DNA of 64,000 bases. Origin: Pseudanabaena sp. Salubria-1. Lineage in GTDB: Bacteria > Cyanobacteriota > Cyanobacteriia > Pseudanabaenales > Pseudanabaenaceae. The stretch covers positions 1 through 64,000 of the forward strand of contig JALQCR010000013.1 of NCBI GenBank assembly GCA_023336205.1, written 5' to 3'. A model generated the notes under the pieces. That model saw only the letters and a list, made by a program, of their open reading frames with translations. It was not told the origin of the DNA and did not search any database. Shown here one piece after another: positions 29,721 to 39,285 of this stretch (within the stretch, counting starts at the first letter, position 1; each line of letters starts with the position of its first letter). Both the position numbers and the translations under genes were made by a program.

Positions 29721-29920
29721 CCGAATATCAAGGTGAAGGATATATAAGCAAAGACTTCCAATTTATCGCCACAATTCCCAAAGACGATCTATCTATCGTC
29801 AAACTCTGGCGCATCCAAACCCTAGACGAGATGCTAGATAGCGCCTGTGCGCGGTTACGACCCTACCTCATTACTAATCCTGATGTTTCTGAGAGTGATA
29901 GGAAGCTTTGTGACAAGTAA
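29081..29920 (+). CDS. WD40 continuation of the STAND gene after the frameshift
   Basis: ORF continues the repeat array in another frame and ends with a non-repetitive tail ...LIVNPDVSES-type sequence (LITNPDVSESDRKLCDK). Confidence 0.85.
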   Translation: MGSSGQRDCETGWASRDVSSVVFSSDGKMLATSGSDGTARIWDLQGKEIAKLVGHQGDVSSVVFSSDGKMLATSGRDGTARIWDLQGKEIAKLVGHQEYVSSVVFSSDGKMLATSGSDGTARIWDLQGKEIAKLVGHQEYVYSVVFSSDGKMLATSGSDGTARIWDLQGKEIAKLVGHQEHVSSVEFSSDGKMLATSGRDGTARIWDLQGRQIAEYQGEGYISKDFQFIATIPKDDLSIVKLWRIQTLDEMLDSACARLRPYLITNPDVSESDRKLCDK

Positions 29921-30360
29921 AAAGGAGAAAGGAAAAAGGAAAAAATTTGATTTTGGTTAATTGTGAGGGGCGAGATCTCCGACTTTTTCTGTGTAATTAC
30001 AGATCACCTTTCTCCACCACCCAAAAAGTCGGAGATCTGTATCCTTCTCAGGCAAACTCAATCCGCAAATGCTACGCCCTCTCCGCTTTCAGCGATCGCT
30101 TGTCCCTGCATTTCCCTCCCCACCCTCAGCGATAAATCGTCCCCACATTGCAAGTTTCTGGGCAAAGCATTCCCAAAACAAAGCGATCTTAAAAATCAAT
30201 AGATTACTGCGGGAATGCATTTCTCCTACCGTTCTTTCTATTTGAGATTATAATAGACCTATTGGGAAATAAAAGCAAAGCATAGAGTAGATTTTACTTT
30301 TGCTATCCATTTTTAAGCAGTATCTAAATAGAAGTTCCATAAACCAGCCGTATCAGGACA

Positions 30361-30400
30361 AAAAAAAAATACCGCGGGCCCCCCCCCCCCCCCCCCCCCC
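30361..30400. repeat. Poly-A / poly-C tract with GCGGGC core
   Basis: aaaaaaaaaataccgcgggccccc...ccctcacac. Confidence 0.85.
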
Positions 30401-30581
30401 TCACACTATTTGGGGTTTATGTCCTAACAAGAATTAGGCTTTTTAATTCACAAAAGTGTAACAACACTTTTGTGAATTAGTATTACAGCGCTTTGCGCCC
30501 AAACCTAAACCAAGAAAAGTTTTGGAAGCATTGCTTTCAAAACTTTTCTTGTGGTTCGTTTGATCGGAAATTGCTGAAATA

Positions 30582-31124
30582 TTAATCTGTGCCTCCCCAT
30601 GTCCATGTTGGGTTACCATTTTTCACGCCCTTATTCAAGATCACAGGCATTAGACCATTCGCATCACTCAGCCCTGTCATATCTAAAATTAAATAAACCT
30701 TGTCATTCACAAACCGCATCCGCAAATATGAATGCCCTTCAAACGGTTCTCCGTTAAATTTGGTGATGCTTGCTCCTGCCTTGCAGTTGTGATACTTGAC
30801 CTGCAATTTTGCCACCCAAGTCACGCTAAACTCATCGCTTTTCTCAATCCGAAACTCTCTTGCAAACCAACCTAAAGAAGCCGATCCATCGGTAGTATAG
30901 CTACCCTCTGTATAAGGGCGAGGTGTTTGCGTCAGACTCACTTCATTAGGACAAATTGGAGATTTCCCCCTCACATCCATCACATAAACTCCAAGCGTGA
31001 CATTGTTTGCTTCTGCAAAAATGGGATTTATAAATATGGATAATTGCGCGATCGCAGCACCCCCAACACCCAAACATACTTGCTTAAAAATTTGACTAAA
31101 AGCCTTAACCCTAAAATTTTTCAT
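30582..31124 (-). CDS. Hypothetical secreted protein
   Basis: 180 aa with N-terminal hydrophobic signal-like segment. Confidence 0.6.
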   Translation of the reverse strand: MKNFRVKAFSQIFKQVCLGVGGAAIAQLSIFINPIFAEANNVTLGVYVMDVRGKSPICPNEVSLTQTPRPYTEGSYTTDGSASLGWFAREFRIEKSDEFSVTWVAKLQVKYHNCKAGASITKFNGEPFEGHSYLRMRFVNDKVYLILDMTGLSDANGLMPVILNKGVKNGNPTWTWGGTD

Positions 31125-31252
31125 ATAGTTTTTACTGCCACATTAACCCAGTCTATACATTTTGAATCTACAAAACTTAGAAGGCAAAAAAGCTTTTGTA
31201 GTTCCCTCAGCCTTCAAGATTTAATTACTGCAATTTTTGATCGCAAAGAATC

Positions 31253-31293
31253 AAAAATTTAAAAGTGTTGCTAAGCAACACTTTTAAATTTTT
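31253..31293. repeat. Hairpin, 19-bp stem, loop TAA
   Basis: AAAAATTTAAAAGTGTTGC-TAA-GCAACACTTTTAAATTTTT. Confidence 0.7.
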
Positions 31294-31409
31294 GTGGTTT
31301 GGGTTTGAGCGCAAAGCGCTGCAAGCACGTAGCGCCATGACCCATAATATTGAATAGATCTTAAAAAACGCTATATTGATCTGCCTAGGCTAAAAGCGAC
31401 AACTAACCC

Positions 31410-33155
31410 ATGACCACTTCCGTTTTATCCGACTTAAAAATTCGTTTCTCTAAGGCGATCGCCGCCGCCTTTGGTGTGGAATATATCAACCACGACCCAG
31501 CCGTCGCCCCATCCAAGGATGCCAAATTTGGCGATTATCAATGTAATGCGGCTTTAGGTTTGACCAAAAAGCTCAAACAAAAGCCCCAAGATGTTGCAGC
31601 ACAGATAATTGCAAATTTACAAGTTGACGATATGTTCGAGGCTCCAACGATCGCAGGAGCAGGATTTATTAACTTAAAACTGAAACTTAGCTACCTAGAA
31701 TCACAATTAGCGAAAATGCAAAAAAGCGATCGCCTTGCGATCGCCAAGGTCGAGAAACCCGATCGCGTCATCGTTGATTTTTCTAGCCCGAATATTGCTA
31801 AGGAAATGCATGTCGGACATTTGCGATCAACGATTATCGGTGATAGCATTGCGCGGATTCTGGAATTTCAAGGACATGAAGTCCTGCGTCTCAACCATGT
31901 TGGCGATTGGGGAACCCAATTTGGGATGTTGATTACCTATTTGCGCGAAGTTTATCCCGATGCGCTGACTAAAGCTGATGCGATCGCGATCGGTGACTTA
32001 GTAGAACTATATCGTACCGCCAAAAAGCGCTTTGACGAAGATGCAGAATTTAAAGAGATTTCTCGCGCTGCGGTGGTGGAATTGCAAGCAGGAGGTGCTG
32101 AAGCTAAACTGGCATGGCAACTGCTTTGCGAACAATCACGTCGCGAGTTCCAAAAGATCTATGACACCCTCAATATTCAATTAGAAGAACGTGGTGAATC
32201 TTTTTATAATTCGTTCCTATCAGATGTCGTTGCCGACCTGCGCGAAACTGGCTTACTCCAAGAAGATCAAGGCGCTTTATGTGTCTTTCTAGAAGGATTT
32301 AGTAATAAAGATGGTCAACCCTTACCCCTGATCATTCAGAAAACTGATGGCGGCTATAACTACGCCACCACTGACCTCGCTGCCCTTCGCTATCGCATTC
32401 GCGAAGATAAAGCCACGCGGATTATTTATGTAACTGATATCGGTCAGTCGGGACATTTTACCCAAGTCTTCCAAGTCGCCCAACGAGCAAATTGGATTCC
32501 AGAAACCGTGCAAACGACTCATGTTCCCTTTGGATTGGTGATGGGTGATGATGGCAAGAAATTTAAAACGCGATCAGGTGACACGATCGCCCTCAAGAGT
32601 CTCCTCGAAGAAGCGGTCACCCGTGCACGGGCTGATATCGAAACCCGCAATCCTGAAGCTTCTGATGAATTCAAGCAAGATGTCGCTAAAGCTGTCGGAC
32701 TTGGTGCTGTGAAGTATGCCGACCTATCGCAAAATCGCACCAGCAACTATATCTTCAGCTTTGATAAGATGCTAGCCCTACAAGGCAATACAGCACCCTA
32801 TATGCTCTACGCCTATGTGCGGGTGCAGGGGATTGGGCGTAAAGGCGAGATTGATTTTGCTAGTTTGGATACTGATGCGATTAAGCTTACGCAAGAGCCA
32901 GAGATTGTCTTAGCCAAGCATTTGTTGCAATTTGCCGAAGCGATCGATGCTGTTTCTGAAGAACTATTCCCAAATCGTCTTTGTCAATATCTCTTTGAAC
33001 TCAGTCAGAAATTCAATCAATTTTTTGAGCAATGCCCTGTATTGCAAGCCGAAGAATCAGAAAGAATCTCGCGCCTGAGTCTCTGTGATATCACTGCCAA
33101 AACTCTCAAGCTTGGTTTAAATCTCCTCGGTATTCGCGTGTTAGAACGGATGTAA
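31410..33155 (+). CDS. argS: Arginyl-tRNA synthetase
   Basis: [49 protein letters not shown]. Confidence 0.98.
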   Translation: MTTSVLSDLKIRFSKAIAAAFGVEYINHDPAVAPSKDAKFGDYQCNAALGLTKKLKQKPQDVAAQIIANLQVDDMFEAPTIAGAGFINLKLKLSYLESQLAKMQKSDRLAIAKVEKPDRVIVDFSSPNIAKEMHVGHLRSTIIGDSIARILEFQGHEVLRLNHVGDWGTQFGMLITYLREVYPDALTKADAIAIGDLVELYRTAKKRFDEDAEFKEISRAAVVELQAGGAEAKLAWQLLCEQSRREFQKIYDTLNIQLEERGESFYNSFLSDVVADLRETGLLQEDQGALCVFLEGFSNKDGQPLPLIIQKTDGGYNYATTDLAALRYRIREDKATRIIYVTDIGQSGHFTQVFQVAQRANWIPETVQTTHVPFGLVMGDDGKKFKTRSGDTIALKSLLEEAVTRARADIETRNPEASDEFKQDVAKAVGLGAVKYADLSQNRTSNYIFSFDKMLALQGNTAPYMLYAYVRVQGIGRKGEIDFASLDTDAIKLTQEPEIVLAKHLLQFAEAIDAVSEELFPNRLCQYLFELSQKFNQFFEQCPVLQAEESERISRLSLCDITAKTLKLGLNLLGIRVLERM

Positions 33156-33200
33156 AAAAAGGTCGTGCGAAGCACGACCTAAAATATAGGAATTAAAAAA

Positions 33201-33425
33201 ATGTCTTTAGAAAAACCTGATAGCGTTTGGAATCATAAGCCTTGGTGGTGTCAACCTTGGACAATTATCTTGACTGGTATCTCGATTATTAGTGGTAGTT
33301 GGTTATTGTTTAAAATCGTCTGGTTATCTATTCTTGTCGCGATTCCCATATCTGCATGGATGGGATTCTTTGTGATTCTATTTCCCAAACTAGCGCTGCA
33401 AGAAGTTAATCAAGAGATTAAGTAA
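33201..33425 (+). CDS. Small membrane protein
   Basis: 74-aa ORF with two hydrophobic segments. Confidence 0.5.
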   Translation: MSLEKPDSVWNHKPWWCQPWTIILTGISIISGSWLLFKIVWLSILVAIPISAWMGFFVILFPKLALQEVNQEIK

Positions 33426-33622
33426 TTAAGATGAGGCGATCGCAGTAATTTTGCCATGATCGCGCCTGTGATCTATTACAAAGCAGAGGGACTGAGATCT
33501 CAATTTTTTATTTACTCGCATACATGCGATCGCCTAACTAATCAGCCAAAATTTAATCGTCATGCTAATTTAGAATAATAAACGTCTCAAGATTTTGCTC
33601 GATACGTAAGAGGATTCAAATC

Positions 33623-33880
33623 ATGACAATTTTGGAAAAGGCTGTGAGTACGATGCAGCAGTTGCCAATTGAGCAGCAGCAAGAAATCTTAAGTTTCATT
33701 GAGTTTATTGCTTTTAAGACGGGCGATCGCCAAATCAAAAAAGTGGCTCAAATTCCATTAGTAGATGATAAGCCTTTTGTATCTTGCTATGACCTCACAA
33801 AAAAATGGATTGGTATTGCTGATGATTTACCTGACGATCTGTCTGTGAATCAGAAGTATATGGAGGGTTATGGAGCGTGA
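33623..33880 (+). CDS. DUF2281/VapB-like antitoxin
   Basis: MTILEKAVSTMQQLPIEQQQEILSFIEFIAFK; overlaps PIN toxin gene. Confidence 0.8.
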   Translation: MTILEKAVSTMQQLPIEQQQEILSFIEFIAFKTGDRQIKKVAQIPLVDDKPFVSCYDLTKKWIGIADDLPDDLSVNQKYMEGYGA

Positions 33881-34290
33881 TTGAGCAGCGTGTGATTTTG
33901 GATACGAGTGTGTTGGTTTCCTTATTTAGTAAAGGAGATCGCAATCATCTTTGGGCTGTCGGGCAATGGGCGCAAGTCAATCCACCTGCACTAACTTGTG
34001 ATGCGGTGATTTCTGAAACTTGTTTTTTGCTGAAAAGGGGATATTTGATTGAGGCTGTTTTTGAGATGATCGAGGTGGGGGCGATCGCGATCGCTTTTGA
34101 TTTGCAGGAAGAGGCGAGTAATGTGCGGGTATTAATGAATCGTTATGAGTCTGTGCCGATGTCGTTTGCAGATGCTTGTTTGGTGAGGATGGCTGAGCAA
34201 ATATCGAATAGTGCGGTGATGACTTTGGATAGCGATTTTAAGATTTATCGTAAACATCGGAATGAGGCGATCGCAGTAATTTTGCCATGA
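33877..34290 (+). CDS. PIN-domain (VapC-like) toxin
   Basis: VILDTSVLVSLFSKGD...FADACLVRMAEQ...MTLDSDFKIYRK. Confidence 0.85.
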   Translation: MIEQRVILDTSVLVSLFSKGDRNHLWAVGQWAQVNPPALTCDAVISETCFLLKRGYLIEAVFEMIEVGAIAIAFDLQEEASNVRVLMNRYESVPMSFADACLVRMAEQISNSAVMTLDSDFKIYRKHRNEAIAVILP

Positions 34291-34440
34291 TCGCGCCTGT
34301 GGTCTATTTTACAAAGCAGAGGGACTGCGATCGCAATTTGCTTTGTTTGCCGCATACAGGCGATCGCCGAGAGAAACAAAATGCTAATTTAAAATAATAA
34401 ATATCTCAAGATTTTGCTCGATACTAAGAGGATTCAAATC

Positions 34441-34692
34441 ATGACGATTTTAGAAAAGGCTGTGAGTACGATGCAGCAGTTGCCAATCGAGAAGCAGCAA
34501 GAAGCATTGAATTTTATTGAGTTTCTAGCTTTTAAGCTGGGCGATCGCCAAGTTAAAGATGATTATTCGTTAATTCCTGCTAGGCGATCGCTAGAAAATC
34601 TGTATGGTATTTGTGCAGACGATCCGATCGTTCTTGATGATTCTGGGATTTCAGAGAGTCTGGATGATGAAATGGTGGGAGCTTTTGACTAG
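34441..34692 (+). CDS. Second DUF2281-like antitoxin, paralogue of 33623-33880
   Basis: MTILEKAVSTMQQLPIEKQQEALNFIEFLAFK; start taken at ATG 34441. Confidence 0.65.
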   Translation: MTILEKAVSTMQQLPIEKQQEALNFIEFLAFKLGDRQVKDDYSLIPARRSLENLYGICADDPIVLDDSGISESLDDEMVGAFD

Positions 34693-34798
34693 ACAGATTA
34701 CGGCGATCGCTTTGGCAAATAATCTAATTTTGGTGACGCATAATATAAGGGAGTTGGAGCGTGTGGATGGGTTGCAACTTGATGATTGGGAAGTATAA
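34660..34798 (+). pseudogene. Remnant PIN-toxin C-terminus
   Basis: RQITAIALANNLILVTHNIRELERVDGLQLDDWEV without an N-terminal PIN half. Confidence 0.65.
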
Positions 34799-34905
34799 AT
34801 TGTGCCTGTGTCTATTACAAAATCAAAGGACTGCGATCGCAAATCTGTATAATTTTGTAGATTAATGATCGCGAAGAAGTTAGACGATTGTGAAACTACT
34901 ACTGT

Positions 34906-37164
34906 CTATTCCTTTTCGCGTAATACAAGCGCCGCTCCAGATGGCACAAATTGAAAGAGTTCGACTTCAGGATTTGGTTGATTATTCTTTGTGACCATAG
35001 AATCTAGCACTTGGAAAAGGGAGGCTACCTGAATATTAATGATTTTCTGAACTGTTTCCCTGTTGCGATTGAGCAATCCCTCCAGATCCCTTTTGTCAAA
35101 GAAGATTGGTACAATTTTCCCCCCATTGCCATCTACAGTCAATAGTCTTTGCCCATTAGCTCGCTGAACAGTAGCAAAGAAAACTGGCACTTCGGGAACC
35201 TGATTGATCGGTTTACCTTGAGCAGCCAAAATTGAGCGTGCTGCCTCAATATTAGAACGTTTAGATACAAACTTAAATGCTACATTCTTACCTTTGTTTT
35301 GGCGGATAAACTGGTAAATATCGTTCATGCGACGTGTGATAATTTTAGCTTTGTTTCCTATATCAGGGTTTGCCGTCTTGACCTGATTGAGCATTACTTC
35401 TGCTTCATCAGTACCCAAGTAAAACGATACTTGCTTATTGGATTGCTGAGGACTGTCTACTAGTAGAGGGTTGTTTCTATCGTCAACAATAACAAATACG
35501 GGAATACTGCTCAGTCTTTCTAGAACTTGTCCTTCAGTCAAGCCTTTAGCAGGAGGAAAACTTGTTGCTATAGGATTTGATGAAGTAGCTTGGCGGGTGT
35601 TTGGAGTTGTATTAGTTTGACGAGTAGATAATTTCAATGTCGTTGTTGGTCTGGGTATATCACCTGTCAGTCGCATTGCGATAGTCTCATCAAGAGATAC
35701 ATCATGTTTGATCGCAGATCCTTTCTTAATCAAGACCACACCTAAGACAGTTCCTTGTCCATAGTCTGCTTGATTAAAATCAGGGAACCCCGCCGCATAG
35801 CCGTTATTAGTAGCATATCTATTAACTGCAATAAATCTCTCTTCATTGCTTCTTGGATTTCCAAGTGTACTTATAGGTACGTCAACTTTAAGTCCAGCTT
35901 CGGACTTGATAAGGATTGCTCCATATACTCCATTACCTTGTTCAAAATTAGGGAAAGCACCTACAAAGCCACGACTTGTCGCCCAGCCTTGAACGGCTCT
36001 AAATCTGTCTTCAAAAGTTTTAGGGTTATTAATTTCTGAAATAGGAATATCTTTAGAAACGGCTGCTTCAGGGTTGATAAGGACAGTCCCATAAACAGGA
36101 TTTCGATTCGATCCTCCCTGCTCAAAATTTGGGAATCCACCGATAAACCCAGAAGTGTTAGCAATTCTATTGCTGATGCGAAAACGTTCTTCACTACCTC
36201 GCCAATATTGAGGTTTAGAATCCTTATCAATTTGCATGATAGAGTCAAACATCTGTTGCTGAATCAAACGATCTTCAGAAATTGAAATGTATTGACCTGT
36301 TGCTGAAGAAACGAAAGTAGCCCCATGTGCGAGTAACAAATTGTTAATGGTCGATCCATCTTCTCTTTTAGCATTGCTCTGAAGATACTGATGGCATTCG
36401 CTTTGCCCATTTTTATTTGCCCTACATTTAACTTGCCCCGTCTTATCAACTTGCCCTAGTATTGGAACTGTGATGACTTTATTAAGAGGTGTCAAATTAT
36501 CTAACCAAGGCATTCCTGCCGCAATTGTCAAGGAAGCTGGATAAGCAGTCCACTTGTTGTAGAAATAGTCAACATTATCTCTAACCTCCTCAGTTGTACG
36601 GAACCCATACTTACCTACTCCATCAAGAATAGCTAAATACGCAATTCTTCGAGGATAGACCTTGTCGTTTGCTACTTTTAGGACTGAGTCTGCACCAAAG
36701 CTATGCCCAATCAAGATGATAGGGCGATCACTTGGAACATCATTAATAGCGCTTTTAAAATCCTCCAGAAGTTTCTTGTCCGATCCGAAGGTAGAACGTC
36801 TATAAAGATCATTCCAATCTGCATAAAATACTGTTATACCTTTCTCTTTTAGTTTCTCATATAGAATTGACAATATACAATTTTCTCCTCCAGAATTACC
36901 TGAAGAACATCCCCCAAAACCATTCACTATGAATACAACTGGACCACGTCCATTTTGCACTTCAGTTCTCGAAAAAAATGCTTCCGCATTATTTAATTTA
37001 AATGCAACCAAACTACGATTATTTTCTGCTTCTCCACCCAAAGCAATAGCTTCAGACTTGTTTGTTCCATAAGCCTGATCGCCTTTAGCTAAAAATGTAG
37101 TGGAAAAAACTCCTGATAATGCTAGACCAATAAAAAATGTACGAACGGCTCTGAGACTAAACAT
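34906..37164 (-). CDS. Secreted alpha/beta-hydrolase + triple FPNFEQ-type repeat + Tic22-like C-terminus
   Basis: GHSFGAD; 3x (RF.AV..A...GF.GGFPNFEQ...VYG..LI); C-terminal SSIPVFVIVDDRNNPLLV...VPVFFATVQ. Confidence 0.65.
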   Translation of the reverse strand: MFSLRAVRTFFIGLALSGVFSTTFLAKGDQAYGTNKSEAIALGGEAENNRSLVAFKLNNAEAFFSRTEVQNGRGPVVFIVNGFGGCSSGNSGGENCILSILYEKLKEKGITVFYADWNDLYRRSTFGSDKKLLEDFKSAINDVPSDRPIILIGHSFGADSVLKVANDKVYPRRIAYLAILDGVGKYGFRTTEEVRDNVDYFYNKWTAYPASLTIAAGMPWLDNLTPLNKVITVPILGQVDKTGQVKCRANKNGQSECHQYLQSNAKREDGSTINNLLLAHGATFVSSATGQYISISEDRLIQQQMFDSIMQIDKDSKPQYWRGSEERFRISNRIANTSGFIGGFPNFEQGGSNRNPVYGTVLINPEAAVSKDIPISEINNPKTFEDRFRAVQGWATSRGFVGAFPNFEQGNGVYGAILIKSEAGLKVDVPISTLGNPRSNEERFIAVNRYATNNGYAAGFPDFNQADYGQGTVLGVVLIKKGSAIKHDVSLDETIAMRLTGDIPRPTTTLKLSTRQTNTTPNTRQATSSNPIATSFPPAKGLTEGQVLERLSSIPVFVIVDDRNNPLLVDSPQQSNKQVSFYLGTDEAEVMLNQVKTANPDIGNKAKIITRRMNDIYQFIRQNKGKNVAFKFVSKRSNIEAARSILAAQGKPINQVPEVPVFFATVQRANGQRLLTVDGNGGKIVPIFFDKRDLEGLLNRNRETVQKIINIQVASLFQVLDSMVTKNNQPNPEVELFQFVPSGAALVLREKE

Positions 37165-37305
37165 AAGTTATTACCTTGCGAAGATTTGTGGGGAGTTGTT
37201 AATAAAATATTTGAGAAGTTTTAAAGCAATTAGCTTAACAGTTCTGCACTATTTACACATAGTTCAATATTTGGCTATATTGCAATCTGATACCAAATGC
37301 CAATG

Positions 37306-37833
37306 CTACCAATTCCAATTACCTGTAAACGATCCACCCTCAAATTTCCATAGGTATTGCCATGCATAGTTTTGTTTATCGCAAGATCCATTTATTACAA
37401 ATAGAAAATTCCCATCAGCAAAAGTTTCTTCTTTCGTACGGCTCAAAGCATAGAGTCTATTATCACTAAAAACACCATAAGCATTCCAATAAGCAGCATC
37501 TGGAGTAGTTTGGACGATAACATCCGTTGATTCACCTACACCTAGTGGTCTATTAAGTTTATTAATTTTCCAGTTTGGGTTCGATGCCTCAGCAGATGAA
37601 GGAAGAATATAAAGTTGGTAGATGGTTTGGCTTGTATTATTCGTAACGTTGACTGAGCATTGAATCGAATCCCACGCATTAGCATTATTAGGCGCAAAAC
37701 TAAGTGATGCACCTAACATCAAAGAAGAAAAAAGTATCTGTGGCAGTGAAAGTCTTTTCATGCAACTATTTGCTGGTTTTGCAATTAGAAATTGCAAAAA
37801 TACTAACCGAAAATCATCTAAAATTGACAGCAA
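37306..37833 (-). CDS. Hypothetical secreted protein
   Basis: Signal-like LFSSLMLGASLSFAPNNANA. Confidence 0.6.
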   Translation of the reverse strand: MLSILDDFRLVFLQFLIAKPANSCMKRLSLPQILFSSLMLGASLSFAPNNANAWDSIQCSVNVTNNTSQTIYQLYILPSSAEASNPNWKINKLNRPLGVGESTDVIVQTTPDAAYWNAYGVFSDNRLYALSRTKEETFADGNFLFVINGSCDKQNYAWQYLWKFEGGSFTGNWNW

Positions 37834-37886
37834 TATAAAATTATCTTAATGATTGTTAATAATCATCATATAAGCCAATCAAAAAA

Positions 37887-38135
37887 ATGCTATCAATCAA
37901 CCTAGATCGAGAAACAGAAAGCTACTTAGCAGAAATTATTGCTCAAGAAAATAGCACATCCGAAGAACTACTCAAAAAGCTCATCTATCAACATTGGCAA
38001 ACCCTAAAACCTCGCCAAACCCTAGCCCAAAGAAGAGGTGGACATCCTAAAAATCTATTGCAAGATGCCGCCCCTGATGCTTCACTACGCGAAAATCGCA
38101 AACAAATTATCAACGATAGAATAACAACAAGATAG
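37887..38135 (+). CDS. Small antitoxin-like protein
   Basis: 82-aa ORF MLSINLDRETESYLAEIIAQENSTSEELL; ribbon-helix-helix-like. Confidence 0.45.
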   Translation: MLSINLDRETESYLAEIIAQENSTSEELLKKLIYQHWQTLKPRQTLAQRRGGHPKNLLQDAAPDASLRENRKQIINDRITTR

Positions 38136-38148
38136 GAGAAATAGAGCT

Positions 38149-38403
38149 ATGCCGATCGCACAAATTGAAACCCTTATTCGTTACGTCACCAACGCAGAAG
38201 GCAAAGCAACCGATGTGCTTGTCCCCTTAGAACTTTGGCAACAGCTAATCCATTCCTTAAACACTGACAATATTAGTGGATTAGCTTGGATTGACGAACA
38301 AGAACCCAAAGTCCAAATATTAGCCGAATTACAGGAATCCGTAAGGCTTGCAGCAACAGGGCAAACATTCCCAGTAGCACAACTTTGGGAAGATGCTATT
38401 TGA
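38149..38403 (+). CDS. Small antitoxin-like protein
   Basis: 84-aa ORF, short spacing to the previous ORF. Confidence 0.4.
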   Translation: MPIAQIETLIRYVTNAEGKATDVLVPLELWQQLIHSLNTDNISGLAWIDEQEPKVQILAELQESVRLAATGQTFPVAQLWEDAI

Positions 38404-39205
38404 TTAATGTGGGAATCGGGAAAGTAGCACCTTGCTGATAAGCATCAAAATGTAGCTTAAAATATTGCCACGAAGTCATTTCCTCACCTTCAATCTTTTC
38501 AGATGGTGCGTCTTTAAACATAGGCACACGAGTTTCGATTTCTTTTTTGAGAATCGCTGGTAACTCATTAAAATCTTTGACTTTTTTACCAGAGGCACTG
38601 TAAATCAGATTGCCTTCTCGTTGTCCCATTTTCATCCAAGGCAGCCAAGGCCCCACGCGATTCCAAGAGAGAACTAATTTCGAGACAGTTGTGGCTTTAG
38701 GGTCTTCAAGATCGGCAATGGGAACCGCGAGCTTAAATAATTCTACGGAGTTGTACATTGGGCGATCGCAATATTCCGCGAACTTAGGATCATCAGCCAG
38801 AGGATTAGGATAGTGACCAAATAAATCGAAAATAAAAGTTGCCGTATCGCCTTCCACCTCGGCGGGAATATTGCGGCGAAATGTACCTTGAATAGGGCTA
38901 TTCGCCACATGCACTACAGGCAACATCTCCCCAGTCCAAGGGTTTTGCCAATGACGGATCATTTCGCCAGTTTCAGGATCGAGATATAGCAGTACTTCGC
39001 GAGAGGTAAAGTCCCAAGCCCCATCACCCTTATCGATACATCGCCCCACACTCATACCGACAATTTGGAACAGTTTGCGCTTTGGCTCATTTGGCATAAA
39101 TGAATAGAGATAACCACTCCAAGCCAAAAATGACGGCGTGCCATCAGTTGTACATCTGGTTTTGACAAACTGCGTAGCCGAAAATTCTCTCGTTTCTGCA
39201 AACAT
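38396..39205 (-). CDS. DUF1838-like protein
   Basis: 269 aa; LYLDPETGEMIRHWQNPWTGE...; family from recall. Confidence 0.7.
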   Translation of the reverse strand: MFAETREFSATQFVKTRCTTDGTPSFLAWSGYLYSFMPNEPKRKLFQIVGMSVGRCIDKGDGAWDFTSREVLLYLDPETGEMIRHWQNPWTGEMLPVVHVANSPIQGTFRRNIPAEVEGDTATFIFDLFGHYPNPLADDPKFAEYCDRPMYNSVELFKLAVPIADLEDPKATTVSKLVLSWNRVGPWLPWMKMGQREGNLIYSASGKKVKDFNELPAILKKEIETRVPMFKDAPSEKIEGEEMTSWQYFKLHFDAYQQGATFPIPTLIK

Positions 39206-39285
39206 TGATTTTCTCGCTATTTTAAGGTTTTGATCACTTATCGCTAATTTTTATTGTACAAAATTTATGCAAATTAAATAGTTTA

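Noticed and set aside
29970-30045. Inverted repeat AGATCTCCGACTTTTT...AAAAAGTCGGAGATCT downstream of the STAND gene
   Set aside because: Real inverted repeat, but fits a common dispersed intergenic repeat/terminator; not enough to claim special function
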